From the NCBI GenBank assembly GCA_028023455.1, contig JAQFVV010000350.1, positions 684,001-748,000 of the forward strand: DNA of 64,000 nucleotides. Reading direction: 5' to 3'. Made by a program: the position numbers and the translations under genes. Each line of letters begins with the position of its first letter. Position 1 is the stretch's first letter. Under the pieces are notes generated by a model. The model made no database searches, had not been told where the DNA came from, and saw only the letters and a program-made list of their open reading frames with translations. This document shows positions 37,620-49,744 of this stretch, in pieces. This stretch comes from Epiperipatus broadwayi. Its lineage: Eukaryota > Onychophora > Udeonychophora > Euonychophora > Peripatidae.

Positions 37620-39033
37620 GTGTTCAAAATTTTGGACGCCCTCCATGGTGCTCGGATGAAGAAATCTCCCACACCCTGCAGAGTGAACAAGAGTAAATAT
37701 TAAATTATAGAAATATTCGATTTTTTCTTCATACCGTTGATATATATACTTTGCGTTATTAAAATGCGCAGTTTTAAAACGATGTCTTGAGTAAGTCAAA
37801 TATACTAAATTTTTTTTTCACCCTTGCTTGCAAGTAGTTTCAGTTGAATAGATTGCCTTCTAATATTGTTAAGATAATATAGTGAGATTTTTTTTTGAAA
37901 AAAAAAAAAAGTGTGAAAGCGATTTTGAAGTTTTGTTTTAACGACAAAAATATTGAGAATAGTTTCAAAGCAAGTGAAAACCTGTATCTATTTTGTGTGT
38001 TTATTTAATTCAAAATAAACGAATGTTATTTCATAAATCTTTTTGCAAGTCAATTTTGTTGTGTTGTTTATGAAAAAAATAAAGCAAAGAAAGTAGGATT
38101 ACGTTTCATGTCTTAAAAATAAACGCGTGTATGTGTGTATATATATTGTTTAATATAGAAATCTTATCAAAGCCAGTGCATAATATAAATATCAGTTGAA
38201 TAAAGTTTGGCCGGAATATGTGCTATCCGATATTAAGTAGAGTAACCGTTTAGGTTAAGTTTTTTTTGTATAAAACCAATCAGCCAAATACAGTCGTCAA
38301 AGTGTTAACAGTATATACACGTACATTATAGAAACTTGAAATTGTATGAAAAACCCACAGAAGTAGCGTTAATATTAAACGTTCTACATAAAACATTATG
38401 TTCTTGAATCAAATGATTTTATTAAGTCACGTAAAAGTATATATTTGGGGATCAGTGGATTAAATTATCTATTGGTCACATGTTGCTGGCTGGCGCCTTT
38501 CAAATAAATTTGTCAGCAAATATGTTTGTCCATACAGCAGTGGTGAGTTTTGTTTGGTCTATAAAAGAGAGAAATGGTGATATATATATATATATAGAGA
38601 GAGTTACTGACAGTATTATAAGAATATTATTGTATTATATACTAATTGTTAATATGTTGTTTTATAGGACTGAGGAGAATAGTTCGAACTGGGTGAAATA
38701 AAGTTTTTTCTCTTCCCTTATTAATAATTTAGATACACGTTATCATATCATATATATACATGTAATAATAGAAAAAAAAAAAGGAAAAGTGAAAAGGGGT
38801 TATATAACAGAAATCAATCGGAACGTAGGCGGAAAAGAAAGGAAGGAAGACACACAAACTGGATGAGAAAGGTGGGAACAGTATCAGCAGCGGGGAAGGA
38901 TTTGGCATATAGGATCAGGGATCAGTATCTTTTATGAATATATACATAAATAAAAATATTTCGCAAATAACTAATTCACCTGCTAAAAAAAAAAAACACA
39001 CATATAATTAATAAAAAAAAAAAAAAATACCAA
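37620..39033 (+). other. Untranslated leader of the LTR element
   Basis: 1.4 kb between the 5' LTR and the gag ATG with no supported gene. It includes A-rich runs (37898-37910; 39011-39027) and ends AATACCAA just before the ATG. A TGGACGCCC at 37633 is the only primer-binding-site-like sequence near the LTR edge. It is 13 bases away, so it is unconvincing. Confidence 0.6.
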
Positions 39034-40155
39034 ATGGCAGAAATAGAAGGGCTCAGTAAATCATCTGAAAATGGTGCAGAAACATCAGACACATCCAGTG
39101 ATCATGAGATTGTTTTTAAAAGATATCCTGATAAAAAAAAAAGTTGTAGACGATTAGAGAAGAATGCCAAGCAGAGGGAGCACGATGATGATGGGAAGTT
39201 TTACGCGATTCTCGAGGAGATGAGAGAGGATAGAAAACTTATGATGGCTATGATGGAGCGGATGTTGAGAATTGAAGAAGGACGTATGGGGATTGATGGT
39301 AAACCAGATCGGGAAGAGAAATCCAATAGCAATACAAAGAAGGAAGAAGATGACCAAACCATACCGAAGGAGTTGGAAATTCAGAGCGAGGAAGTCAGTG
39401 AAGAGAAAACAAGCCAGAAGATAGAAGTTAGTAATGATGAGTTGAAGATGCAAACTGAGAGGCAGGGTCAAATTGAAAAACGAATAGTGGCAAGGGAAAC
39501 TGCTATCAAAGGAAAAGAAATAAAAGTAGAACAGACAATAAATCCCCAAATAAGGATGAGTAATATACCATACTTTGGTTCATCCATTCATATTCAAATA
39601 TTTAAAGGCGACCCTGGAGAAAATCCAGATGTACATTTGGATAGTGTCAAGGAATTTTTATGCTTACACCAAATGACCGAGAAGGAGAAAATAACAGTAG
39701 CCAGCCATTATATAAAGGAATCCGCGAAGGCTTGGTGGAAATTATTGAAAAACCCACCGAGTACAATTCAAGGTTATGAAAATGCCCTTTTAAAAAGATA
39801 TTGGAGTGAAGAGAAGCAGGAGGGACTTTTACACAAGCTCTCCAGTCAAAAATATAATGAGAACAACAGACAGGGTTATGCAGCATTCTTCATTCACCAA
39901 GTGACAATACTTAAATCTCTTACTGCTTTTAAGTACACTGATCAGCACATTACCCGGATTATTGTGCATAATTTACCACCGTGGGTACAAAGAATGATGC
40001 TGGGAAGCTGCCCCATGTCGTTTGAAAAAACTATTGAGCTTTTAAACCAGATTGATTATGGGGATTTGTCTCCAACAAAAAGGGAATGGGAGCAGAGTCA
40101 TTACAACGCGAGACAATTAAAGCCTTATATACCTCCTGACCCAGGGAGAACATAG
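39034..40155 (+). CDS. Gag polyprotein of the LTR element, intact 373-codon frame
   Basis: The N-terminal 50 residues are Ser/Asp/Lys-rich. Residues about 45-170 are very highly charged (runs such as ILEEMREDRKLMMAMMERM) and probably coiled coil. Residues about 175-345 form the capsid-like part, with IFKGDPGENPDVHLDSVKEF, SHYIKESAKAWWKLLKN and SFEKTIELLNQIDYG. This layout is typical of retrotransposon gag ('retrotrans_gag' type, with the conserved A-x-x-WW). No zinc knuckle is in frame. Forty bases past the stop, CYKC-F-R is encoded in another frame (40199-40216) and then lost. The ATG at 39034 is the first in frame. An uninterrupted frame next to nearly identical LTRs argues for recent activity. 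Confidence 0.85.
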   Translation: MAEIEGLSKSSENGAETSDTSSDHEIVFKRYPDKKKSCRRLEKNAKQREHDDDGKFYAILEEMREDRKLMMAMMERMLRIEEGRMGIDGKPDREEKSNSNTKKEEDDQTIPKELEIQSEEVSEEKTSQKIEVSNDELKMQTERQGQIEKRIVARETAIKGKEIKVEQTINPQIRMSNIPYFGSSIHIQIFKGDPGENPDVHLDSVKEFLCLHQMTEKEKITVASHYIKESAKAWWKLLKNPPSTIQGYENALLKRYWSEEKQEGLLHKLSSQKYNENNRQGYAAFFIHQVTILKSLTAFKYTDQHITRIIVHNLPPWVQRMMLGSCPMSFEKTIELLNQIDYGDLSPTKREWEQSHYNARQLKPYIPPDPGRT

Positions 40156-40402
40156 AAAACAAACAGTAATTTTGGGATAACCCGGTAAACAACCACTATG
40201 TTATAAATGTTTCAGATGATGAGTAAAGACCAATGGACATTAATATACAAATGATTGATAAAATGTATCATTCCACACCCATGTTTAGGTTCAAACTCTC
40301 ACCCAGACTGTTCTCCAAAGTCGATCAACTTTGTAATGAAATGTAAGTCAGTAAAATATGTATAAACATTTTTTTTGTTATTTTTTTTTAAGTAGGAAGA
40401 AA
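40156..40402 (+). other. Truncated zinc-knuckle remnant and polypurine tract
   Basis: CYKCFR (40199-40216, frame +1 relative to gag) looks like the first half of a CCHC knuckle. It runs straight into stops and then unrelated AT-rich DNA, as if an internal deletion removed the rest of gag and all of pol. The tract AGTAGGAAGAAA at 40391-40402 abuts the 3' LTR. Confidence 0.6.
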
Positions 40403-42985
40403 TGAAACAGACAGATCGAAGAATCGATCTTAGTTTCATGGTTGTCATTTAAGAACGGTAATTCTAAACCACTATTTACCTGCAATGAGACTTTTTCTAT
40501 TCCAAGCCACATAAATTTTAAGTTATTTATTTTGTGTTTGTTTAAAAAGAATTTAATGTAAAGAGTATGAGTATAAATGTCACAAATCATGATAAATAAT
40601 ATTCGTGTGTGTGTGGTTTGTGGATTTATATTAGCTCAATTTAAAAGTTTCAATTGCGGGTATATTTTCTTTAAATTTTAATTTTGCAAATTATACAAAG
40701 TCATTTAAAAATGCTGATCAAAAGTCACATTCCTTTGATCAGTATTTTTAATCAAAATCTTACTTGTACAAAATGTATAGGATAATTAATTTGTACTTTG
40801 ATGAATTAACATAATGAATGTATATTTTTGTATTCACGAATTCCGATGTAATTGTTTTGTCAATTTAGAATCATGTATTAAATTTAAAAATAAATGAAAA
40901 CCGAACAATGGAAATGAGAAACGTAGAAATCTTATCAAGAAAGGCAAATGCTATTGTATAGTCAAAATTAGATATTGCTGGAGGCCGAAATCAAAGGAGG
41001 CGGAGTTATGAACAAAAACTAGGCAGAAAGGTCAACCGTAGCCATCTTAAATATAATATAGACACTCTAACTTTTGACTTGGTTGTGCTTGGATCGTCAA
41101 GCTACAGCAAAGTAGTTGTTCCAGAGAAATCACTTCAACCGTTATTAAGAAGTTGCCCGGTAAACTGCAATCATGATGGGCTAACTCCAAGAAGCTGATT
41201 CCTGTTCTGCCAATTTAAATCTTTCGTACCGTTGATCTGTAATGTTTTCCGTGCTTCCAGTCTTCCAAATTCCACCATTTAAATTAACCATGCCTTTCTA
41301 ATAAATTCAAAAATGCGCGCCTACGTTCTTCATACATAGCACCGCAAGAAGAAAACTGGACGAAGAAAGAATGGTAACTTTTGTTACATGAACTTTTAAC
41401 TTTCCTCTAAGCTTAATAATTTCATAGTTAATCTATTAATTTAAGTAATTGCCTGTAAATTTCTTGTTTCCCGTTGAAAATGCTACATTCAAACCTGTCA
41501 GTAAATTTCTTCTCTAATATTTCTCTGCTCTAGTCTTTAGATGATAATTTTTAAGTATTTGTGCCTAATAATAATAATTCATTAGTGAATACATTTATAT
41601 TTTAATATTACTTATTTTTACAAACAAAACGATGCCAATAATAATATTTTTCAACTCTAGTTAAAGTCAGTAAAGTTATTTTATAATATTTATTATATTT
41701 ATTTAAAAGTAATTTCTTTTATTGAACTAAAATTTGTTGCCTTATGTTGAGTTGAGAAATATTCCGGTACTTTTATTGTTCCTTTTTCTTTTGTCATGAT
41801 AGTGTAATCGATACTTCAAATCTCAAATATTTAAAATAGTCTAAAATTTTATTATAATCTTTTGTTATATATTATTACGGAGTAAGAATAATAATTTATT
41901 ATTACCTTCCGAACAATCTGGGGAGTTATGGGTTTCAGAGTAAATTTAATTAATTATTACTTTTGCGATCGTTTGATTTCGCCATGTTTTATTGAATAGT
42001 TATATCGGACTGTTGCGTAGAAAATGTTACGGAGAGAAAGGGTTTTATATAATTTCGTTTTAAAATCCACTTCCGGTCACTTGTCCTCAATGTTACTGTG
42101 GCAATGCCTTTACCTTCGCTTAAGTTGGCGTCTCGTTTTACTACCACATGGAGAGAAAGAAATTTTTCTCCAGGTAATCTCTTGGATCACCGGGGTTCGA
42201 AAATGAGCCCGGCTGGTTGTAGTGTCCCGGATCTACTTGGGGGCAGTAAGACTTGTCAAAGTACAAGCCGCCCGGTATTCCGTCAATGCACCGCAAGTTA
42301 TTATTTGTAGTATACATTAATCCCTGCAACCATCAGTACATCAGTATTATATGTCATATTTTTATATAAAATCGCCTCCCATTTATCCGTATGCGCAATG
42401 GTTTGAAACTATTAAAATAAAACAACTTAATAAAAACTAGTAGATAAATATTTTAAGTGCTCCAATTACTCTGATTCTCATATCAACCTGTACAACCATT
42501 TAAACATATAAATATTGGCATGAGTTTGTTAATCAGTACAAACCGATTATTGATGACTAGCAGCAATTTATTATAAATACATATGAGAGTTACCGTACCT
42601 GTAAATAATATTATTCAATGCTTTCAATAATTTATTAAAAATTTGTCTAACCTAATTTTGTCTTTCTTGCATTATTACTCTCGAAATCTAGCCAATCACC
42701 TGCTGTCTGTATCGACAACTTAAATATATACATTAAATTATTAGCCGTACCAATATCCCGACTATAGGATATCTATGAAATAGCTGATTGTAGGTAATTT
42801 AGTCTGTGTTTTTCGATGAGCTAGTAAAGGGAGAACCCCGTACCATTGTAATGTTGTCATCGGTGGGTCATGCCAGAGTTTTGGGTTCGAATTTAGTTTG
42901 CATTTTGGAATTTATTCCTAGACGTGGACTGGGTTCGAATTCGGATTACTGTGTGTGAATAGGCATGGTGATTTTTACCAGTACA
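40403..42985 (+). repeat. 3' LTR (2583 bp)
   Basis: Direct copy of 35038-37619, ending ACCAGTACA at 42977-42985 where the other reads ACCGGTACA. It is followed by (AT)n. The element is inserted in the sense direction of the host gene, so any polyadenylation signal in this LTR would lie within the 27-kb intron. Confidence 0.92.
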
Positions 42986-44200
42986 ATATATATATATATA
43001 TTCTGGAGTCATTACGCTCTGGCACTCCTATACTTATTTTATCTAATAAACTGGTATTAAAAGTGGACAGATGACACTCTCTGCAAGTTTTTTTTGTGCT
43101 CACTTATAGCACATTCTTTTCATGCACTCATTTACCATCTCATTGTCCATCCTAGTTTTAGATCGAGGGGAAGGGGGTCTTGTGAATCCAATCTTTTGCA
43201 CAAAAATGGTCAATTTACATAATAGTCTTTTTATTATACTTGCGAATCATTTTATTAGTATAAGTAGATTTTTCATGGGAAAATTTAAAAATTAAGATAA
43301 TTCAGGGACAATCTATACACATATAATTATAAAATCCATTATCTATATAATATATGCACAGACATTCCAGTTTACTATGTCCTGAGTTCTTTTTTTCCAG
43401 ATGTCTGTTCATTTCAAGTATATCTAAAAATGACATCAGAATACTATATGACAAAGCTTTAGCTTTAAACTATTACATTTCATATTTTTTATTACTACAA
43501 ATATTTTATTTAAATATAAATATTTATCACTGAAATAAAAATCTTTAAATTAAAATTTACATTAGACTAAACAAAAAGCTAGTTTAAATGTTGAATAAAT
43601 TTTTTTTATCAAAGTTAATTATGCATATATTTGTACAAAAAAGTATATTAACAACATAAATATTCAAGCAGGTGTAAATATAATACAGCAATTGAGAATA
43701 TTATTTTTTTAACTACAACACTGGATTTGGTGTTGAAGTAAATAATGAATATTTATTTTTTGAGATAATAATAATTTACATATTATTTGCATCTAACAAA
43801 ATATTAGTATTTTCATGTCTTTTCGTTTTTAGAATTTATTATATTATGTATAAATCTTTTTTATATTGATTTAATAAAATTGTAAGATATTCGCAAAAAA
43901 AAAAAAAAAAAAATCGAATTGCCATATAAATTGAAAATACTATTTTTTTTTTTTTAACAATTACACAATTTTATTTAGTTTTTAGATTCACTATTTTTTG
44001 ATATAGTAACAATTTTGATTGTTTCACTATAAACTCATCAACATCTGCTATTAATTGATAAACAGCACTTGCCCTGGTAAACTTTATATTATTTAATTAT
44101 TTTCAATATTTATCTAATTGCATAAATTAGAAAAGTATTATTATTTTTTAAAGTCAAAATGTATATATAGATTGTAAAAAAAAAATTAATACTAATATTT
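42986..44200. other. Intronic non-coding DNA
   Basis: Begins with the (AT)n run that is the right half of the LTR-element target, then AT-rich sequence with homopolymer runs (poly-A at 43895-43912). No exon or transposon motif is recognised. Confidence 0.5.
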
Positions 44201-44797
44201 AATATTTAGGCAATTGTTTTATAGACATCCACACCAAGAGATGGTATTGTTTTTCTTGAAAAAATATAACTTATGAACATTCCCAGGCCTTTTTTAAAAA
44301 ATTTGAATTCCTTGTTTTTGACTTTTTTTATTATTTAAAAATTAATTAAACACAAATTTAATTTTATCGTAGACATTTATTTTTATTAACATCAACAAAT
44401 AATAAATAAATATAAAATAAAATCAACATATTGTAAAATTTCTATGGTATATTGTAAAATTTGTGTTTTGGCTTGCAGCTTTTTAAAAAAACTAACCTCA
44501 ACAAAATGATGAAGTTACAGTGTTTTATACACAATAAAAGAACATAAAGAACTCAAAAATCAGTAGGCATTTTTTTATTTTGCCCCTTTTTTTAAAAATT
44601 AACATCAATAAAGTGATAAATTAACACTGTTTTAAACACAAATAAATCACATAAACAATCTCAAAACTTCGTAGGCTTTTTTTTTTTTAAAAAAAAAGTT
44701 AAACTTATTAGACTTTTTAAAAAAAGTTATGAGGCTTTTTTATTCGTAAAAATAACATTTTTTTAACCATTTTAAAACAAACTTCAAAAATCAAAAA

Positions 44798-45500
44798 GAA
44801 TGGGGAAGTATGGAGGTGTTTATTATATCTATAAAGATATTACATATGGGATAGAGAAAGGTGAGTAATTCAATGTGTGTAAATTTAAAAAATCAGATAT
44901 ATTAATCTTTAACTGAGGTTTAAAGTTTATATCTGTGTTAGAGATAATTTCTAGTTTCAAGGCTGATTAGTAATAATCATTAGTCTATTTAGATGAAATG
45001 GATGGCATCAGGGTTGTGAGTGGAGGGAATTTGATGATGGTAAATGAAAATGTAACAAATAAATCATGCAAACAAATTTTAAACTTAGTAGGCTTTTTTT
45101 TAGAATGCCATTTTTTTTTAAAAAAAAAAACAATCAACAACTTCAAAGTTATTAAACTTTTTTTTATTTTGGTTACACAAATAAATAAAAAAGAATGGGG
45201 AAGTATGGAGGTGTTTATTATATCTATAAATATATTACATACAGGATAGAGAAAGGTGAATAATTCTGTGTGTGTAAATTTAAAAAATCAGTTATATTAA
45301 TCTTTAACTGAGGTTTATATCTGTGCTAGAGATAATCTCTAATTTTGAGAATGATTAGTAATAATCATTAGTGTATTTAGCTGAAATGGATGGCATCAGG
45401 GTTGTGAGTGGAGGGAATTTGACAATGGAAAATGAAAATTTAACAAATAAATCACACAAACAAACTTTAAACTTAGTAGGCTTTTTTTGGAATACTGCTT
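44798..45500. repeat. Tandem duplication inside the Merlin-like element, about 394-bp unit
   Basis: GAATGGGGAAGTATGGAGGT starts at 44798 and again at 45192. Both copies continue through GATGGCATCAGGGTTGTGAG and AAACTTAGTAGGC with about 10% divergence. The frame at 44998-45249 runs across the duplication and is not a credible gene. Confidence 0.9.
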
Positions 45501-45519
45501 TTTAAAAAAAACCAATCAA

Positions 45520-45645
45520 GTTCAAAGTTATTAAATGAGGCTCCACATTCACATTTCTTTGAATGTGGAAGTACATTCTTGCTTTGCAAAAAGGCTACAG
45601 CATCACATTCTGTTGTTGGTAAATCACACAATTGAACAATGTCTG
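45520..45645 (-). pseudogene. Transposase N-terminal fragment, ISXO2/Merlin-like
   Basis: On the minus strand this reads DIVQLCDLPTTECDAVAFLQ then SKNVLPHSKKCECGASF. A helical segment with the 'ea-x-FLQ-x-x-x-vLp' pattern followed by a C-x-C-G zinc-binding start is what I would expect at the N-terminus of ISXO2-like (Merlin) transposases, before the catalytic core. The catalytic domain is absent. The match is by pattern memory over about 37 residues, so the family call is moderate. Confidence 0.5.
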
Positions 45646-46170
45646 GGTTTTACTGTGTGATTATTATTCTCTCGTGGAGGTTCTCGAGTAAACATTACTT
45701 GACACATTAACTATTTATGAGTATGTTCAGACATACTCTTGGACAATGTTTTGCACATTAAAATTTTACTACAAAAGGGTGTAAACAGTCTGTTAATTAT
45801 AAAATATTTCAATCACGTTATTTCAATAAATATAAAAAAAAATTAAAGTAAAAATAAGAACATTTGATTACTTGAATTAAACACACTGGCACACTACACT
45901 GTGAGAAAGTATAAAGTGTGCAATTCAGTATAAATAATTTACTGCAATGTGACAAAGGAGTCTGTAATGTGTATTACAACAGAATTGTTGAATTACACGT
46001 AAACACGGCTGTAAAATGTTGGCCATGTAAATGGTATTTTTATGTGTTTTAGCAAATAAAACATGCCATCTCTTGGTGTGGATGTCTATAAAACAACTAC
46101 CAATATTTATTTTGAGAATACTGTAAATAAAATATGTTTTAGATATTATTCTTAACTATATTTTAAGCAG

Positions 46171-46318
46171 TTGGCTTTGTACAACTTCTTCATATTCTTG
46201 CTACTTATCTACTTATCATGAGTAATCCAAGCATTGATGAACCTTTAATTAATTTTGTGCATGCTAGATCAACTTCTCCTGTTTTGTTAAGATGGTGTAC
46301 AATATGCTCAGTTCACAA
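46171..46318 (+). CDS. DHHC-family protein S-acyltransferase, second exon: membrane segment 2 and start of Cys-rich domain
   Basis: After the acceptor TTAAGCAG the exon reads GFVQLLHILATYLLIMSNPS, completing the second membrane segment. It continues to RWCTICSVHK, the first C-x2-C zinc pair of the DHHC Cys-rich domain. It starts with two bases of a split codon (fitting the one-base remainder of 18916-19108) and ends after AA at a strong donor GTAAGT (46319), leaving two bases. Joined to the next exon this gives Lys without a break. SNPSIDEP after the membrane segment parallels the 'SIDPAD' of ZDHHC1/11. The exon is squeezed between a DNA transposon ending at 46101 and a microsatellite starting about 60 bp past the donor. 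Confidence 0.85.
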
Positions 46319-46376
46319 GTAAGTAACCATTGTAAACATACATTTTATAAAATAGATTTATAATAAAACTTAAATG

Positions 46377-47660
<1,284 letters not shown>

Positions 47661-49168
47661 TTCCATTATTATCTGGGTATTGGATTGATAATGTGTTGTT
47701 GATGTTCTATTAGTTACTTATAAGCATTGGATGGTGTGATATGATTTTCATATGCTAATCAATTCACTTTGGAAACTTGTGGTTTATATATGTATTAAAA
47801 TGTTTATTAAAGTCTTCAAACTTTTATTGAGGCAAATTTATTGAAGCCTCACATTTTACAAATGAAATGAGCTTAATTTTATTGTTTTTTTTTATTTTTA
47901 AAAAAGGTAATCTTGAAGTTAATGGATGTTAGAAATAATCACATTGATTATGTATCCAGCCATATTTCCTGACCATCATTTCCATCAAACATGTCTAAGT
48001 ATAGTAAGGGCCTATACCTTGCTGTGATAGATATTGTTTATTTATAACATCTGCCATATTAGAATGACATTTCTAAAATGAGAAACATCTATAGGTCAGG
48101 TTCAAATCCTATCTAGCTTTTTAGAAGTTAATCCATCCTCTATTCACCCATTTCTAGCTAAAAAAAATGGCAATGCATCACAAGGTCTATATAAATGTTC
48201 TACTTAACTAAGTTTAGAATCAAAGAGAAATGGGCAACTAGACTTAATATAAATATAATAAAATTTTTTACCCATTTATGGTATTTATACTTTTTATATG
48301 ATACGGATAAATCCAATATATCATATATATATATATATATATATATACATACACACTATTAGATCGGGATGTATTTATATCAAACAAAATTCATTTAATT
48401 AGATTGAATTCATCCTATGAGCTCTGATATACTTATATCCAATGTAAAATAATTCATATAATTATTATTATTCAACTATAACTTCAATTATACAAATAAA
48501 GATTGCAAAAATATAAATCATTTGATAAATAGATTTGCACAAGTTATAACAAATATTAAATAATAATTATTGAATAAGAAATTAATTATAAATTCTATTT
48601 GCTCTAATGTTAAAAAAAATTACATTAAGAAAAAAAATTAACTACATACTTAAGGGAAAAAGTGTTAAAATTTTACATTAATTTTAATCTTGCTATCTCA
48701 CCACATCATCAGAATTCTGATGTTACCCTTTAACTGATTAAAGATGGTATCAATGTACTCAGCTATCTACAATCAATTTTTCTTTTTATTTCTCTAAAAC
48801 ACTAACTACATCACAAAATAATTCTGGGATAACAAATGGATAAATTTAAAATTCAATGTATTTTAAGTATTTAAAATTCTAGATTCATAAATAGTTAAAC
48901 ACAATATCTCAAAAAAATTGCAAGAAAATTTTTTTCAGCTGTCTTCAGCTAAGCTCTAACTTTTTAAATTACTCAAACTTTGCTAAAAATTTAAATAAAT
49001 ATGATTTTAAGTATTTATAATTTTGAATATACTTGTACATAAATACTTCTGTATATTGTATAAATTTCCTTTATTAATAATATAAATTTTTAAAATACGT
49101 TTTATTTATTTTTGTACAGATATAAAATTTTTATATAATAATAATAAAATCAAAACAATATTTGCTTT
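47661..49168. other. Intronic non-coding DNA
   Basis: AT-rich, with an (AT)n run at about 48326-48348. At 48096-48111, TCAGGTTCAAATCC is an exact pol III box B. A convincing box A was not found upstream, so an old SINE is only possible. Confidence 0.45.
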
Positions 49169-49339
49169 AATGAATAATATTTCTGTAGCATAATTTTCAC
49201 TACAGCATTCTCACACAAGATAGGAACTGGTTTCTATCTACTTTTAACACATTGCAGAGAGGTTAAAAGTGAATAGAAACGAGGACTACCTTATGTGAGA
49301 GTGGGGAAGTGAAATTACACTACAGAAATATTATTCATT
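49169..49339. mobile_element. Small foldback (MITE-like) element, about 75-bp arms
   Basis: Left arm AATGAATAATATTTCTGTAG... at 49169 pairs with the right arm ending at 49339 through GTAATTTCAC/TTTTCACT, CTCACA-AAGGTAG and GTTTCTAT-CACTTTTAAC blocks. Arms are roughly 80% complementary by eye. No target duplication could be settled. Confidence 0.65.
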
Positions 49340-49513
49340 CAGTGGGTAATCTCTAGTCTAATGAATGACTAATAAAAATAATAAATTATTTGTTTTTACT
49401 GATTAATCTTTATTTTGCTATTTGTTTGTTTAAAATCGAAGTCCTTTTATTCAATGATTTCTTTCTTTTGTTTTTGAGATATCAGTAGAAATGATCTTAT
49501 ATTCAAGTGTACT

Positions 49514-49744
49514 AATTAAAACATAATAATAATCGAGAAGTTGGAATCTATGGACTTGGGTATTTACATTTCATTTTATATTTCATTGATTTTTTAAAAG
49601 ATTGCAAATTGACATCCTGACTGGGATGTAATTAAAACATAATAATAACTGAGAAGTTGGAATCTATGGACTTGGGTATTTACATTTCATTTTTTATTTC
49701 ATTGATTTTTTAAAAGATTGCAAATTGACATCCTGACTGGGATA
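49514..49744. repeat. Recent tandem duplication, 116-bp unit x 2
   Basis: AATTAAAACATAATAATAA starts at 49514 and 49630. The copies match almost throughout, including GAAGTTGGAATCTATGGACT and ATTGACATCCTGACTGGGAT. The few differences imply a recent event. Confidence 0.95.

Larger units (their letters stand above)
35038..42985 (+). mobile_element. Young LTR retrotransposon with 2.58-kb LTRs and gag only (7.95 kb)
   Basis: Two direct repeats, 35038-37619 and 40403-42985, both start TGAAACAG and end GTACA (TG...CA). They are about 99.4% identical by eye. They flank a 2.78-kb interior with a 373-codon gag and no protease, RT, RNase H or integrase. A purine-rich stretch AGTAGGAAGAAA (40391-40402) abuts the second LTR as a polypurine tract should. 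A clear primer-binding site was not found after the first LTR. The element sits in a (TA)n microsatellite, with ATAT on both sides as the likely target duplication. It must depend on proteins of another element and fits the gag-bearing non-autonomous (TR-GAG/LARD-like) class. Confidence 0.9.
44209..46101 (-). mobile_element. Merlin-like non-autonomous DNA transposon (1.89 kb) with 8-bp target duplication
   Basis: AATATTTA occurs at 44201-44208 and 46102-46109 as an 8-bp target duplication. The termini are inverted: left GGCAATTGTTTTATAGACAT then CCACACCAAGAGATGG, right the complement with GGTAG for GGCAA. The arms run about 36 bp with three differences. Eight-base duplications occur with both hAT and Merlin elements. 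I favour Merlin because the minus strand at 45520-45645 encodes a fragment like the N-terminus of ISXO2/Merlin transposases, and because the termini start GG. The interior is otherwise A/T homopolymers and a tandem duplication, so the element is non-autonomous. Confidence 0.7.
19109..46170 (+). other. Intron of about 27.1 kb, packed with transposons
   Basis: Bounded by GTATAT at 19109 and TTAAGCAG at 46163-46170. It contains the repeat array at 24.0-25.7 kb, the hairpin at 29.8-30.0 kb, the Gypsy/PLE nest at 31.5-34.8 kb, the gag-only LTR element and the Merlin-like element, which stops 69 bp before the acceptor. A plausible branch site (TTAAC) lies near 46152-46156. Intron identity depends on joining two exons by phase and protein logic. 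Confidence 0.7.

Noticed and set aside
44209-46101. An hAT assignment for the element with the 8-bp duplication
   Set aside because: The duplication length fits, but the termini start GG and the residual protein piece looks ISXO2/Merlin-like. hAT remains an alternative.
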